Origin: an uncultured Clostridia bacterium
GTDB taxonomy: Bacteria; Bacillota; Clostridia; Lachnospirales; Cellulosilyticaceae
NCBI GenBank assembly: GCA_937981575.1
Contig: CALJNR010000026.1
Coordinates: 80,971-144,970 of the forward strand
DNA: 64,000 nt
Reading direction: 5' to 3'
Shown here: positions 47,699 through 56,772 of the stretch, one piece after another
Layout: each line of letters starts with the position of its first letter
Numbering within the stretch: the first letter of the stretch is position 1
Notes under the pieces: model-generated
Seen by the model: the letters and a program-made list of their open reading frames with translations, nothing else
Database searches by the model: none
Told to the model about the DNA's origin: nothing
Made by a program: the position numbers and the translations under genes

Positions 47699-48664
47699 CT
47701 AATCCCAAATAACAAGCATGCTTCCCCATGTAAGTCCTGCCCCAAATCCTGAAAAAATAAGCTTATCACCTTTTTTCAGCTGAGCCCTTGCATCTACTAG
47801 TGCAATGGGGATAGTAGCTGCTGAAGTATTACCATAGTTTTGCAGGTTCTTAAAAAACTTTTGATTATCTACATCCAGCTTCTTAGCCACACTATCCATA
47901 ATTCGTGCATTAGCTTGATGAAGAATGAATAAATCTATATCACTCGGCGTATAACCTGTATCTACTAAAACATCCTGAATATTTTGCGGAACAGCAGTTG
48001 TTGCAAATTTATAGACTTCTCTGCCATTCATATAAACATATTTTTGAGTATTTTGATTCGCATTAAATCTATTAGGTTCTGAAAGTGCTGGAAGTGTAAT
48101 CAAGTCACTGCCTTCCCCATCACTCGCTGTTAATATTTTAACAATCTTGTTTTCATTTGTTCTTTGATAAATAACAGCTCCTGCTCCATCGGCAAAAAGG
48201 ACACAGGTGTTTCGATCTTCCCAGTCGAGCCCCTTGCTTAGTACATCTGCACCAATAATGAGTGCATTTTCATAATTCCCTTGTTTAATAAAACTTACTG
48301 CAACTTCTGATGCGTAGATAAATCCACTGCATGCTGCTGCCATATCAAAACATGTTGCATTTTTAATACCTAATCTTTGCGCAACGCTGCATGCCGTACT
48401 TGGCATAGTATAATCCGGAGTAACTGTTGCTACAATCACCAAATCTATGTCATGAGCATTAAGCCCGCTGTCTTCTAAGGCATTTTGTGCTGCCTTTGCA
48501 GCTAAGTCAGTAGTCGTTTCTCCTGTTGAGATATGTCTGGATTTTATGCCTGTTCGTGATGCAATCCATTCGTCTGAGGTATCAATAAACTTAGCTATAT
48601 CATCATTTGACAGCTCAAGTTCCGGCACTGCTCTTCCTATGCCGCTTATTTTTACTCCATGCAT
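47699..48664 (-). CDS. fabH: beta-ketoacyl-ACP synthase III
   Basis: 321 residues, initiating condensing enzyme using acetyl- or branched acyl-CoA. Catalytic Cys in FDMAAACSGFIYA, His in FILHQANARIMD, Asn in QNYGNTSAATIP. N-terminus VKISGIGRAVPELELSND. First enzyme gene after the regulator. Confidence 0.97.
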   Translation of the reverse strand: MHGVKISGIGRAVPELELSNDDIAKFIDTSDEWIASRTGIKSRHISTGETTTDLAAKAAQNALEDSGLNAHDIDLVIVATVTPDYTMPSTACSVAQRLGIKNATCFDMAAACSGFIYASEVAVSFIKQGNYENALIIGADVLSKGLDWEDRNTCVLFADGAGAVIYQRTNENKIVKILTASDGEGSDLITLPALSEPNRFNANQNTQKYVYMNGREVYKFATTAVPQNIQDVLVDTGYTPSDIDLFILHQANARIMDSVAKKLDVDNQKFFKNLQNYGNTSAATIPIALVDARAQLKKGDKLIFSGFGAGLTWGSMLVIWD

Positions 48665-48682
48665 ATCCTTTACCTCCTATGG

Positions 48683-49132
48683 CTATTTAGTAATATCATA
48701 TTGCTCTCTAAAAAAGTCAGTCAACCGTTTAAGAGACTCAATAAGTATAGTATTGTCTTCTTCAGACATTCCATTCACTATACTCTTTACCATAGTAGCA
48801 TGAAAGCTTTCATGCAGCCTATGGGCTAGTTTCCCCCTGTGTGTTAACGTAATCATAACAAACCTTCTGTCATTCGGAGCATGATTTCTTGCAACGTACC
48901 CTTTCTTTACCATACGGTTAATTGTTGTTGTAAGCGTTCCTACTGTAATGCCTAATTGTCCTGCTACCTCTGTCATTGTCCTTGGGGTGAACCCTATTGC
49001 CTCTATAACGTGCATCTCTGTCATCGTTAAGTCATTAAATGGCCCGCTGTCAAGGGCTGCTTTTTCAATTGTCAGTATATCATTAAACAAATTTACAAGC
49101 AGTTCATTCACTACTTCGATAGATTTGTGCAA
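48683..49132 (-). CDS. fabT: FabT-type MarR-family regulator of fatty-acid synthesis
   Basis: About 149 residues. MarR winged helix: LTMTEMHVIEAIGFTPRTMTEVAGQLGITVGTLTTTINRMVKKGYVARNHAPNDRRFVMITLTHRGK. The most distal in-frame TTG (49195) lies inside the promoter and cannot be the start; ATG 49138 abuts its GGAGG, so TTG 49132 (eight bases after GGAGG) is preferred. First gene of the fab operon and preceded by a box close to the streptococcal FabT site, as for FabT, whose DNA binding is promoted by long acyl-ACP. Confidence 0.85.
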   Translation of the reverse strand: MHKSIEVVNELLVNLFNDILTIEKAALDSGPFNDLTMTEMHVIEAIGFTPRTMTEVAGQLGITVGTLTTTINRMVKKGYVARNHAPNDRRFVMITLTHRGKLAHRLHESFHATMVKSIVNGMSEEDNTILIESLKRLTDFFREQYDITK

Positions 49133-49185
49133 GCCCATCTCCTCCAACCATACACTTTGAATGTAGAATATTTTGCCATTCAAAC

Positions 49186-49228
49186 TATTTAACAATCAAA
49201 GTATATCCCACACTTAACTACTTGTCAA
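49186..49228 (-). promoter_or_regulatory. fab operon promoter with FabT-type box
   Basis: Minus strand TTGACA (49223-49228), 17-nt spacer, TATACT (49200-49205). The -10 runs into ACTTTGATTGTTAAATA (49186-49202), close to the FabT consensus ANTTTGATTATCAAATT. Confidence 0.8.
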
Positions 49229-49251
49229 GTTTGATATTAAAGTATTTTCTA

Positions 49252-49294
49252 TTGACATTCTATGCATGCAATAATATACTTTGATTATCAAACA
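49252..49294 (+). promoter_or_regulatory. divergent promoter with near-perfect FabT box
   Basis: Plus strand TTGACA (49252-49257), 17-nt spacer, TATACT (49275-49280). The overlapping ACTTTGATTATCAAACA (49278-49294) differs from the FabT consensus only at the end. Further TTTGAT half-sites lie between the two promoters (TTTGATATTAAAG at 49230-49242). Confidence 0.82.
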
Positions 49295-49338
49295 ATCTTT
49301 TTTTGGATTTCAAAGTATTCTATTGAGGTGATATAAAC

Positions 49339-50391
49339 ATGTCTTTTAAAAAATTAACCATTGGACATCTAAAACCGTCGTTTCCTGTAATTCAAGGAGG
49401 AATGGGCATTGGCATTTCGCTTAGTTCTTTAGCCAGCCATGTCGCTAACTGCGGTGGAATAGGGGTGCTTTCTGGTGTACAAATTGGATTTAAAGAACCT
49501 GATTTTATAACTAATACGCTCACAGCTAACCTTAGAGCTTTAGAGCAAGAAATTGCGAAAACACGCATGCTGTCTCCTAATGGCATTATTGGTGTTAATA
49601 TAATGGTTGCACTAAAGAATTATGCTGAAGTTGTCAAAAAAGCTGTAAGCTGTAAAATTGACCTTATTATATCTGGAGCAGGCCTGCCACTTGAACTGCC
49701 TGCCCTTGTATCAGGCAGCAGCACACAAATCGCTCCTATTGTTTCATCCGGAAAAGCTGCTAGTGTCATTTGCCGCATGTGGGACAAACGTTATCAATAT
49801 GCACCTGACTGCATAATAGTAGAGGGTCCCTTAGCCGGCGGTCATTTAGGCTTTTCTCCTGAAGATGTTCATAAAGAAGAAGATGTTTTGGATATCGTTA
49901 AGGATGTAAAAAAGGTAGCTGCTGAATATGAAGTGAAGTATAATAAGTTCATTCCTGTCATTGCAGCCGGCGGGATCTATACCGGATCCGATGTGGCTAA
50001 TGCTCTCATAAATGGTGCAGATGGCGTACAGATGGGTACACGTTTTGTAACCACTTATGAGTGTGATGCTCCGCTTGCTTATAAAGAAACTTACTTAAAA
50101 GCATCCAAAGAGGAAATAGGTATTATTAAAAGCCCTGTGGGAATGCCTGGCCGCGCTATTCTTAATTCATTTATTCAAAATCCTCCTGGTAATGACTGCT
50201 GCTTATATGACTGTATTCAAAAGTGCAGTGTAACAGATATTCCTTATTGCATCTCCGGGGCACTTCTAGCAGCTGCTAATGGTGATACTGATAATGCCCT
50301 GCTCTTTTGTGGAAGCAATGCCTACAAAGCCAATCAACTTGAACACGTAAAAGATATTTTTGACGAGATAGAAAAAGAGTTACAGCCTTAA
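49339..50391 (+). CDS. FabK/nitronate monooxygenase-like FMN protein
   Basis: 350 residues, FMN barrel: FPVIQGGMGIGISLSSLASHVANCGGIGVLSG, IIVEGPLAGGHLGF, IAAGGIYTGSDVANALINGADGVQMGTRF. A cysteine-rich insert near 290-310 (GNDCCLYDCIQKCSVTDIPYC) is typical of clostridial nitronate monooxygenase-like proteins and absent in FabK. Yet the promoter has a FabT box and faces the fab operon, which implies a lipid role, perhaps as an alternative enoyl reductase or in fatty-acid detoxification. ATG preceded by TGAGGTGAT. Biochemical activity not determined. Confidence 0.8.
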   Translation: MSFKKLTIGHLKPSFPVIQGGMGIGISLSSLASHVANCGGIGVLSGVQIGFKEPDFITNTLTANLRALEQEIAKTRMLSPNGIIGVNIMVALKNYAEVVKKAVSCKIDLIISGAGLPLELPALVSGSSTQIAPIVSSGKAASVICRMWDKRYQYAPDCIIVEGPLAGGHLGFSPEDVHKEEDVLDIVKDVKKVAAEYEVKYNKFIPVIAAGGIYTGSDVANALINGADGVQMGTRFVTTYECDAPLAYKETYLKASKEEIGIIKSPVGMPGRAILNSFIQNPPGNDCCLYDCIQKCSVTDIPYCISGALLAAANGDTDNALLFCGSNAYKANQLEHVKDIFDEIEKELQP

Positions 50392-50413
50392 TGGCTGTAA
50401 CTCTTTTTCTATC
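50367..50413 (+). terminator. terminator whose loop contains the stop codon
   Basis: 21-nt exact arms (50367-50387 and 50393-50413) with loop TTAAT; the TAA stop (50389-50391) is inside the loop. The 5' arm therefore encodes the last seven residues. Confidence 0.9.
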
Positions 50414-50519
50414 TCATCAAATTTATATCACAGTTAATAATCAAACATCCATCTTATCAATTTATCCAATTTTATGCAGCTTTTTCCCGTAAAATAGCTC
50501 TTAGCTTTCCATCTATCTC

Positions 50520-51017
50520 TTAGTTTAACATTTTTTGATAACATACAAGATCTAGCCATCTACTAAATTTATAACCTACTTCTTTATAGTGCGCACATTT
50601 TTCATAGCCATGTTTTTCAAATAATGCAATGCTCCCTTTGTTTTCTCCACATATTAGGGCTATTAGTACATGCAGATCTTTTGTTCTAGCTCTTTGTTCA
50701 ATAAATTCAAGTGCGCAGCTTCCAAGTCCCTTTCCTTCATAGCCAGATTTTAGATAGATAGTAACTTCAGCTGTATAATCAAATGCTTCTCTTCCCTTAT
50801 ATTGTGTCAATATAACATAGCCACATAGTTCTCCTGAATACCGAATCACATAACTTTCATATTTAGGGTGACTAAATAAAACGAGTTCTCTCATTTCTTC
50901 CTTTGATATTTCTTTTTTATGAAAAGTTGCTGTAGTATGATTAATATAGTATTGGTAAATATCCCTGAGTTCATCTACAATCTCCTCTTTTACCGGCTCG
51001 AATTCACACCTTGTCAT
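50520..51017 (-). CDS. GNAT-family N-acetyltransferase
   Basis: 165 residues. GNAT fold of phosphinothricin-acetyltransferase type: IYQYYINHTTATFHKKEIS at the N-terminus, the acetyl-CoA loop KSGYEGKGLGSCALEFIEQRA, then VLIALICGENKGSIALFEKHGYEKCAHYKEVGYKFSRWLDLVCYQKML. Substrate could be a small amine or methionine derivative; unknown. ATG preceded by AAAGGGAGGGATA. Monocistronic. Confidence 0.85.
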   Translation of the reverse strand: MTRCEFEPVKEEIVDELRDIYQYYINHTTATFHKKEISKEEMRELVLFSHPKYESYVIRYSGELCGYVILTQYKGREAFDYTAEVTIYLKSGYEGKGLGSCALEFIEQRARTKDLHVLIALICGENKGSIALFEKHGYEKCAHYKEVGYKFSRWLDLVCYQKMLN

Positions 51018-51184
51018 TTCTATATCCCTCCCTTTCCTCTGCTAGCAGTCTTTATCAAGATATTTCATTTTTTAGATCTTGCTAGCTATTTAGAACCATT
51101 ATATCTGTTTAATTACCTTTAACTCATCATACACCAAAACACATCTTAAAAAGCAGCTTAATAATACCCTATATCATGAATCAA

Positions 51185-51214
51185 ATTAAGACAAGTCCGA
51201 AGACTTGTCTTAAT
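51185..51214. terminator. terminator after dnaB
   Basis: ATTAAGACAAGTC and GACTTGTCTTAAT arms with loop CGAA (TTCG on the minus strand, a stable tetraloop), about 25 bp after the dnaB stop. Confidence 0.75.
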
Positions 51215-51237
51215 ATAGACATGTATTATAAATCCAA

Positions 51238-52566
51238 TCAGTGCTGCATATTAGCAAACTTAGTGTACTGTCCAAGCCAAATCAGTTCCACGGTTCCGGT
51301 TGGGCCATTTCTTTGCTTCGCAATGATAACTTCTCCAACATTTTTCTTATCTGTATCTGGATGATAGTACTCATCTCTATATAAGAACATAACTACGTCC
51401 GCATCTTGCTCAATGGCCCCTGACTCTCTAAGGTCAGAAAGCATAGGGCGATGATCCGCTCTTGATTCACAAGCACGTGAAAGCTGAGACAGCGCAATAA
51501 CTGGTGCACTCATTTCTCTTGCTAAGGCTTTTAACGATCTAGATATTTCTGATATTTCCTGCTGCCTAGAGTCACTTTTTGAGTTGCCACTCATCAGCTG
51601 TAAGTAGTCGATCATAATTAAGTCAAGACCTCTTTCAAGCTTTAACCTCCTGCATTTTGCTCTCATTTCCATAACCGAAATACCAGGCGTATCGTCTATA
51701 TAAATACTGGAGGATGCAATATTCGGAATACACCTTGCCAGCCTGTCCCAATCTTCTCTTTCTAAGGCTCCTGTACGAGCTTTTTGAGAATCAACCATGG
51801 CCTCTGCACAAAGCATACGGCTTACCAGCTGATCCTTTGACATTTCCAGACTAAAAACAGCTACACTTTTTTTATGTTTAATTCCAGCTGTTTGAATAAT
51901 ATTAAGTGCAAAAGCTGTTTTACCCATTGAAGGCCTTGCAGCTACAAGAATAAGATCCGAAGGCTGAAGCCCTGCTGTTTTGTAATCCAAATCAATAAAC
52001 CCCGTGGGGACTCCTGTTACACCACCTTTGGTCTGGTGCGCCTGTTCAATTTTATCTATAGACTCTATGACTACTTGATTGATGTGAGAAAAATCTTCTG
52101 TATGTTTGTTTTGGATAATATCAAAAATCTGCTTTTCGGCAAACCCCATAATATCATCTATTTTATCATCACCCTCATAGCTTTTAGCCTGAATCTCATT
52201 ACTTGCTTTAATTAGCCTTCTAAGAACAGCTTTTTCTTCAACAATTTTTGCATATTGTTTAATATGGGCTGATGTAGGCACCATATTAGCAAGTTCTGCT
52301 ATATAGTTAAGCCCACCTACCTGCTCTAATACCCCCATTTGAACTAGCTTATCCTGAATTGTAATAAGGTCTATGGGACTGCTGCTGGCGTAGAGTTCCA
52401 TAATAGCTGCAAATATTTGTCCATGATCGGGCCTGTAAAAATCCCCTGGTCTTAGCATCTCACTTGCTACTATTACCGCTTCCTGATCCATGATGATCGC
52501 GCCTAAAACAGACTGTTCAGCCTCTACACTATGGGGAGGAATCCGTAAGTTCTGCATCTCTTCCAT
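51238..52566 (-). CDS. dnaB: replicative DNA helicase
   Basis: 442 residues. DnaB N-terminal domain (about 8-110, PPHSVEAEQSVLGAIIMD), then the RecA-like helicase with Walker A ARPSMGKTAFALN, DYLQLMSG (Walker B), LKALAREMSAPVIALSQLSR and the arginine finger region GPTGTVELIWLGQYTKF. No intein. Follows rplI, as in many Firmicutes. The loader is at 3.9 kb. Confidence 0.97.
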   Translation of the reverse strand: MEEMQNLRIPPHSVEAEQSVLGAIIMDQEAVIVASEMLRPGDFYRPDHGQIFAAIMELYASSSPIDLITIQDKLVQMGVLEQVGGLNYIAELANMVPTSAHIKQYAKIVEEKAVLRRLIKASNEIQAKSYEGDDKIDDIMGFAEKQIFDIIQNKHTEDFSHINQVVIESIDKIEQAHQTKGGVTGVPTGFIDLDYKTAGLQPSDLILVAARPSMGKTAFALNIIQTAGIKHKKSVAVFSLEMSKDQLVSRMLCAEAMVDSQKARTGALEREDWDRLARCIPNIASSSIYIDDTPGISVMEMRAKCRRLKLERGLDLIMIDYLQLMSGNSKSDSRQQEISEISRSLKALAREMSAPVIALSQLSRACESRADHRPMLSDLRESGAIEQDADVVMFLYRDEYYHPDTDKKNVGEVIIAKQRNGPTGTVELIWLGQYTKFANMQH

Positions 52567-52637
52567 AGACTGTCATTCTCCTTTTTGTTTATTCTAATGT
52601 GTTCCCCAAAGTTAATATATTATCTTTAAATAATGTC

Positions 52638-53084
52638 CTACCCTTGGATAATAACAACTGTAACACTTGCCGTCACCTGAGGATGGAGCTTAATTGAAAT
52701 AGTCAGAGTTCCTAAAGCCTTAATAGCTTCTTTAAGCTGAATTTTTTTCTTATCAATATCAAGGCCTAAATCCTTTTTAATTGTTTCAGCAATTTCTTTT
52801 GATGTGACGGATCCAAAAATCTTGCCGCCTTCTCCCGTTTTAACAGGTATTTTAATTTCCTTATCCTTGAGTCTCTCTTCAATTTCTTTGGCATCATCAA
52901 GCTCTTTTTGTTTTCTTTTGTCTTCAGCTTTTTGCTCTAATTTTCTTTGATTAAGATTAACTGCATTTGCTTCTATTGCAAGTCCCTTTGGAAGTAATGC
53001 ATTGCGTGCATAACCATCCTTAACCTCTAAAATCTCTCCCTTTTTACCAACCTTTTTTACATCTTGTGTCAATATTATTTTCAC
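52638..53084 (-). CDS. rplI: 50S ribosomal protein L9
   Basis: 148 residues. N-terminal domain [36 protein letters not shown] is the L9 signature; a long central helix and a C-terminal domain with [14 protein letters not shown] follow. Start overlaps the gdpP stop by 4 nt. Confidence 0.97.
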   Translation of the reverse strand: MKIILTQDVKKVGKKGEILEVKDGYARNALLPKGLAIEANAVNLNQRKLEQKAEDKRKQKELDDAKEIEERLKDKEIKIPVKTGEGGKIFGSVTSKEIAETIKKDLGLDIDKKKIQLKEAIKALGTLTISIKLHPQVTASVTVVIIQG

Positions 53085-55090
53085 TTTGATTCACCTTCCT
53101 CAAAATATTTATCAATTGCAGCCTTAAGTTTTACTTTTGCTTCTTTTGGAGTAATATCCTTAAGCTGAGCTCCTGCTACACTTAAATGCCCTCCGCCTCC
53201 AAGAAGTTCCATAATACGCTGAACATTGACATCATATAAAGATCTTGCACTAATCATAACGTAGTCTTCTTTACTTGTTATAACGAAAGAAGCTTCTATG
53301 CCTTTGATGTTTAAAAGTTCATCTGCTACTTGAGCAGCTACAATCTGAGCATGTGAAAGTTTCCCGTCCACTTCAGATATTGCAATATTATGTTGCCATA
53401 TTTCAGCATCTTTAATAGCTGCGGCTCTCGCTTTGTAAAATTCCATATCATTTTGAAACAGCATACGCACTCTGCCGCTGTCTGCACCATTTCTTCTTAA
53501 AAATGCAGCCGCTTCAAAAGTTCGGACGCCTGCTTTAAAAACAAAGTTTTTGGTATCTATAGTAATTCCCGCAAGAAGTGCATCAGCTTCTATTTGTGTA
53601 AGTTTAATCTTATCTGTAAGATAGTTAAGAATTTCTGCAATCATCTCACAAGTTGAAGATATAAACGGCTCCAAGTAAGTAAGTACTGCATCCTCAATAA
53701 AGTCTGTACTTCTTCTATGGTGATCAAATACTACAACTTTTTCAGCCATTTTTAATATTTCAGGGCATTCCAGGTAACTTGCCCTATGAACATCTACGAT
53801 CACTAAAAGAGTATCTTTTTTGATTTCAGCCTGTGCCGTTTCGTGGCTTATAAATAGGTCTTGATATTCATTGGATTCAGCAATTCTATCATATAGAGCC
53901 TGTATTGCAAAGGTCGGCTCATTTAATATGATATGTGCTTTCTTTCCCATAAGGGCGGCTCCTCTATAAACTCCCATAGCAGCTCCTAAGCAATCCATAT
54001 CAATCCCTTTGTGTCCCATAATATAAACCTTATCAGCTTCATGCAGAAGTTCTTTAAAAGCATAAGCTTTTATTCTAACTTTAACTCTTGTACTTTTTTC
54101 TACTTCTTTGGTTTTTCCACCATAAAAAGTATACTTATCATTGTTTTTAATAACAGCTTGATCTCCGCCGCGCCCCTGCGCCAAATCAAAAGCAGCTCTG
54201 GCATCCTCCCTAGACGCTGTTAAAGAATTCAGGTTATATCCTACCCCAATGCTGATTGTGACAGGAAGTTCATTCCCTACTTGTATATGCCTTAGCTCAT
54301 CTAAGAGGTCAAATTTCCTCTCCTGCATCATTTCAAGTTCTTTCTTATTAAATATCATAAGATACTTATCTCTTTCAAACTTTGCAACCACAACTTCTCT
54401 TTCTTTAAACCACAAGTTAATCTTTCTGTCTATAATCGCCATCAGCATAGGCCTTCTAACTTCTTCTATACTGTGCATGATTTCTTCAAAGTTATCAATA
54501 CATACATATCCCATCATACACCGCTGATCTTTAATTTTCTTCTTCAGCATATTGATTTCAGTATAATCTATAAAATATAAAACAAAAGTATCTTCTCCTG
54601 TCTTATCTTCTTTAATAACTTCTTCAACAAGCATGTTATACTCTTTATCTTTTATTTTAATAAGCTTTTCATAGGCATTTTGATTCATGATAAATTCATT
54701 AGGCCGAATCTCATGCACAATACCTTTAATATTTTTACCTATTACTTCACTGCCTTCGCACATCCCCTGAAAAGCTGTATTTGACCACTTTATAATACCG
54801 GATTGATCAATAATAGCTACCGGAATCTGTACATGAGTAAACATTGTGCTTTTCACCGTTGAAAGTTCTTCAGCTCCTTGAACTATATGCTGCTTGAGCG
54901 TATTATTCAGTTTCTTTTTAAAAATAATGGCTGTAATAAAGAGGCCAAGAAATACTACAGAGCTTATAATCGCAGCAACTTCATTAATGATGGCTAAAGC
55001 ACTTATAAGTATCCCGATGAACATAAAGACTTGGGAAAACTTTAAAGCCTTCATTGCATAAGAAAAACTATTCGTTTTTTTATCTCTCAT
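53081..55090 (-). CDS. gdpP: cyclic-di-AMP phosphodiesterase GdpP
   Basis: 669 residues. Two N-terminal membrane helices (about 13-57), a degenerate PAS domain (about 75-160), a degenerate GGDEF domain (about 170-305) and a DHH-DHHA1 phosphodiesterase (about 340-660) with [32 protein letters not shown] and the C-terminal [13 protein letters not shown]. In the family the DHH domain hydrolyses c-di-AMP and the PAS binds haem. c-di-AMP controls potassium and osmolyte balance. Operon yybS-gdpP-rplI-dnaB. Confidence 0.95.
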   Translation of the reverse strand: MRDKKTNSFSYAMKALKFSQVFMFIGILISALAIINEVAAIISSVVFLGLFITAIIFKKKLNNTLKQHIVQGAEELSTVKSTMFTHVQIPVAIIDQSGIIKWSNTAFQGMCEGSEVIGKNIKGIVHEIRPNEFIMNQNAYEKLIKIKDKEYNMLVEEVIKEDKTGEDTFVLYFIDYTEINMLKKKIKDQRCMMGYVCIDNFEEIMHSIEEVRRPMLMAIIDRKINLWFKEREVVVAKFERDKYLMIFNKKELEMMQERKFDLLDELRHIQVGNELPVTISIGVGYNLNSLTASREDARAAFDLAQGRGGDQAVIKNNDKYTFYGGKTKEVEKSTRVKVRIKAYAFKELLHEADKVYIMGHKGIDMDCLGAAMGVYRGAALMGKKAHIILNEPTFAIQALYDRIAESNEYQDLFISHETAQAEIKKDTLLVIVDVHRASYLECPEILKMAEKVVVFDHHRRSTDFIEDAVLTYLEPFISSTCEMIAEILNYLTDKIKLTQIEADALLAGITIDTKNFVFKAGVRTFEAAAFLRRNGADSGRVRMLFQNDMEFYKARAAAIKDAEIWQHNIAISEVDGKLSHAQIVAAQVADELLNIKGIEASFVITSKEDYVMISARSLYDVNVQRIMELLGGGGHLSVAGAQLKDITPKEAKVKLKAAIDKYFEEGESK

Positions 55091-55110
55091 AACGATTTCC
55101 TTTCCCCTTA

Positions 55111-56079
55111 CTAAACTATAATCTCCGCTTTTCTAAAATTAAAAAGGGTGTCTAAACATCCAAATATCATCAATATACTGCTAGGGGTTATTAAAAAAAC
55201 AAATAATATCACATATCCTGTTACTTTAACAGCCTGATGAATCGAAGACTTTTTTAACATTACAGCTATAGATATGATCCCCATAATGTGCAAAAGAAGC
55301 TGTAAAAAAACGAACACATTCATTGATACTACCACACCTATGTTACTGATATTCTTGCTCGACTCTATAATAATAAGTGTCGCTAGAAGAATAAACACTG
55401 TTATTCTAGATAATCTGAAATTAAACAACTGCCTAAGCCCATGTTTTCTCATTTCTTTGCTTCTTAGCAAGTTATTTAATAAAACAACTTGAATGCTTGC
55501 AAGTAGTACTCCAAAAATAAGAATCAAAGCTGGAAAAATTCTCTTCATAATATCCATCGCACGTGTAATAACTTCTTTAATAATACTTTGTTCCAATGCA
55601 TTTTGCTGCCCGTTCATACTCATAACCGTTTCAAGAACCTGCAGATTAATTGCCTTAATTTCATCTACCCATAAAATAAACTGCATTTCATAATCTATCC
55701 CTATTGCTTTCATTGCTGCAAGGTAAATAAAAAATGCCGTTACAACACTAACCGAAACATACATAATCATATTAGGAAGAGGTGTATTTCTTTTATAAAA
55801 CATGGCAGCAGCATAAGCTGGAATACACACAGCAACTACATAAATCAAAACGCTCTCAATATGATAAGTTAATAGGTAAATACCCGTAATAATCGTTACA
55901 TTAAATAAGAAGTCTATTCCCGATACCAGCTTATTTTTTATAAAACATATTGCCAGTGGGATTGAAAGAATAGGAAATAACAGAGTCCCTAGAATAGAAT
56001 AAACCCTTAACTGCGCCAGCAAAATATAGATAAGCATTAGACTTACAAAAGTCATAATACTCTTAAAACTATTATTCAT
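55111..56079 (-). CDS. YybS-like DUF2232 membrane protein
   Basis: 322 residues with about eight hydrophobic helices, including MTFVSLMLIYILLAQLRVYSILGTLLFPIL at the start and VTGYVILFVFLITPSSILMIFGCLDTLFNFRK at the end. The position directly before gdpP is that of yybS in Bacillus. Function unknown; possibly linked to c-di-AMP signalling or nucleoid/sporulation. ATG preceded by GGGAGGC. Confidence 0.85.
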   Translation of the reverse strand: MNNSFKSIMTFVSLMLIYILLAQLRVYSILGTLLFPILSIPLAICFIKNKLVSGIDFLFNVTIITGIYLLTYHIESVLIYVVAVCIPAYAAAMFYKRNTPLPNMIMYVSVSVVTAFFIYLAAMKAIGIDYEMQFILWVDEIKAINLQVLETVMSMNGQQNALEQSIIKEVITRAMDIMKRIFPALILIFGVLLASIQVVLLNNLLRSKEMRKHGLRQLFNFRLSRITVFILLATLIIIESSKNISNIGVVVSMNVFVFLQLLLHIMGIISIAVMLKKSSIHQAVKVTGYVILFVFLITPSSILMIFGCLDTLFNFRKAEIIV

Positions 56080-56112
56080 GTATAGATATGCCTCCCACTC
56101 TTACAAATACAC

Positions 56113-56228
56113 TATAGAGAAACAACCTATAAATACAAGTTATTCATCTATATAAAATTGTTTCTCACAATGATTTCACATCGTCCACCACACCTAGATA
56201 ACTTAAGTCTAAAGATGTGAAATCTATA
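56113..56228 (-). repeat. dispersed two-hairpin repeat, copy 2
   Basis: A 116-bp inverted copy of the element at 1042-1154, with ends TATAGAT and AGAGATATAG-type. Hairpin 1 arms GATTTCACATC / GATGTGAAATC are perfect; hairpin 2 arms GAGAAACAA / TTGTTTCTC are strong. It lies 34 bp upstream of the yybS-gdpP operon and so within or next to its leader. The rest of the 420-bp gap to rpsR holds a promoter region and the rpsR terminator; no gene seen. Confidence 0.82.
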
Positions 56229-56420
56229 CAATAAACTCATGTTTTTTTATTATACCATATAACGCATCTTCAATTCTAGTATACATTCTATTTATGCTTA
56301 TTTTTTAAAACCTATACATCTTAGTTCTCAAAAACATTCTTAAGCTGTTACTGCTGCCTGAAAATAAAAGCTTAAACTTTTGTCCAAAGCTTTCACCTTC
56401 CTATCTGCTTCAAAAAAAAA

Positions 56421-56440
56421 CACTACCTGCTAAGGTAGTG
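56421..56440 (-). terminator. terminator after rpsR
   Basis: CACTACC-TTAGCA-GGTAGTG on the minus strand, followed by a run of nine T. Confidence 0.85.
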
Positions 56441-56501
56441 GTGTGCATTGTGTGTGTGCTTATTTATTTTTTCTATAGGTTTTAATCCGATCAGTTTTTA
56501 A

Positions 56502-56735
56502 TTAATCTTGTGTATATGGTAAAAGTGCTATATGTCTTGCACGTTTGATTGCAACTGTAAGTTTACGTTGTGCTTTAGCAGAGTTACCTGTAATTCTTCT
56601 AGGAAGAATTTTTCCTCTTTCAGAGATAAACTTTTTAAGAGTATTGATATCTTTATAATTTATCTTTTTAATATTGTCCCCAGCAAACTGATTTACTTTT
56701 CGTCTTCTGCGGTTATGTCTTTTTTGCATAGCCAT
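56502..56735 (-). CDS. rpsR: 30S ribosomal protein S18
   Basis: 77 residues. RNA-binding motif [51 protein letters not shown] is diagnostic. It lacks zinc-binding cysteines. Last gene of rpsF-ssb-rpsR. Confidence 0.98.
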   Translation of the reverse strand: MAMQKRHNRRRRKVNQFAGDNIKKINYKDINTLKKFISERGKILPRRITGNSAKAQRKLTVAIKRARHIALLPYTQD

Positions 56736-56772
56736 TGTCTGTTCCCTCCTTCACTTTAATAATAAACTTTAA

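Noticed and set aside
49133..49195. Longer start for the FabT-like regulator at 49195
   Set aside because: It would lie inside the promoter -10 and operator; no ribosome site.
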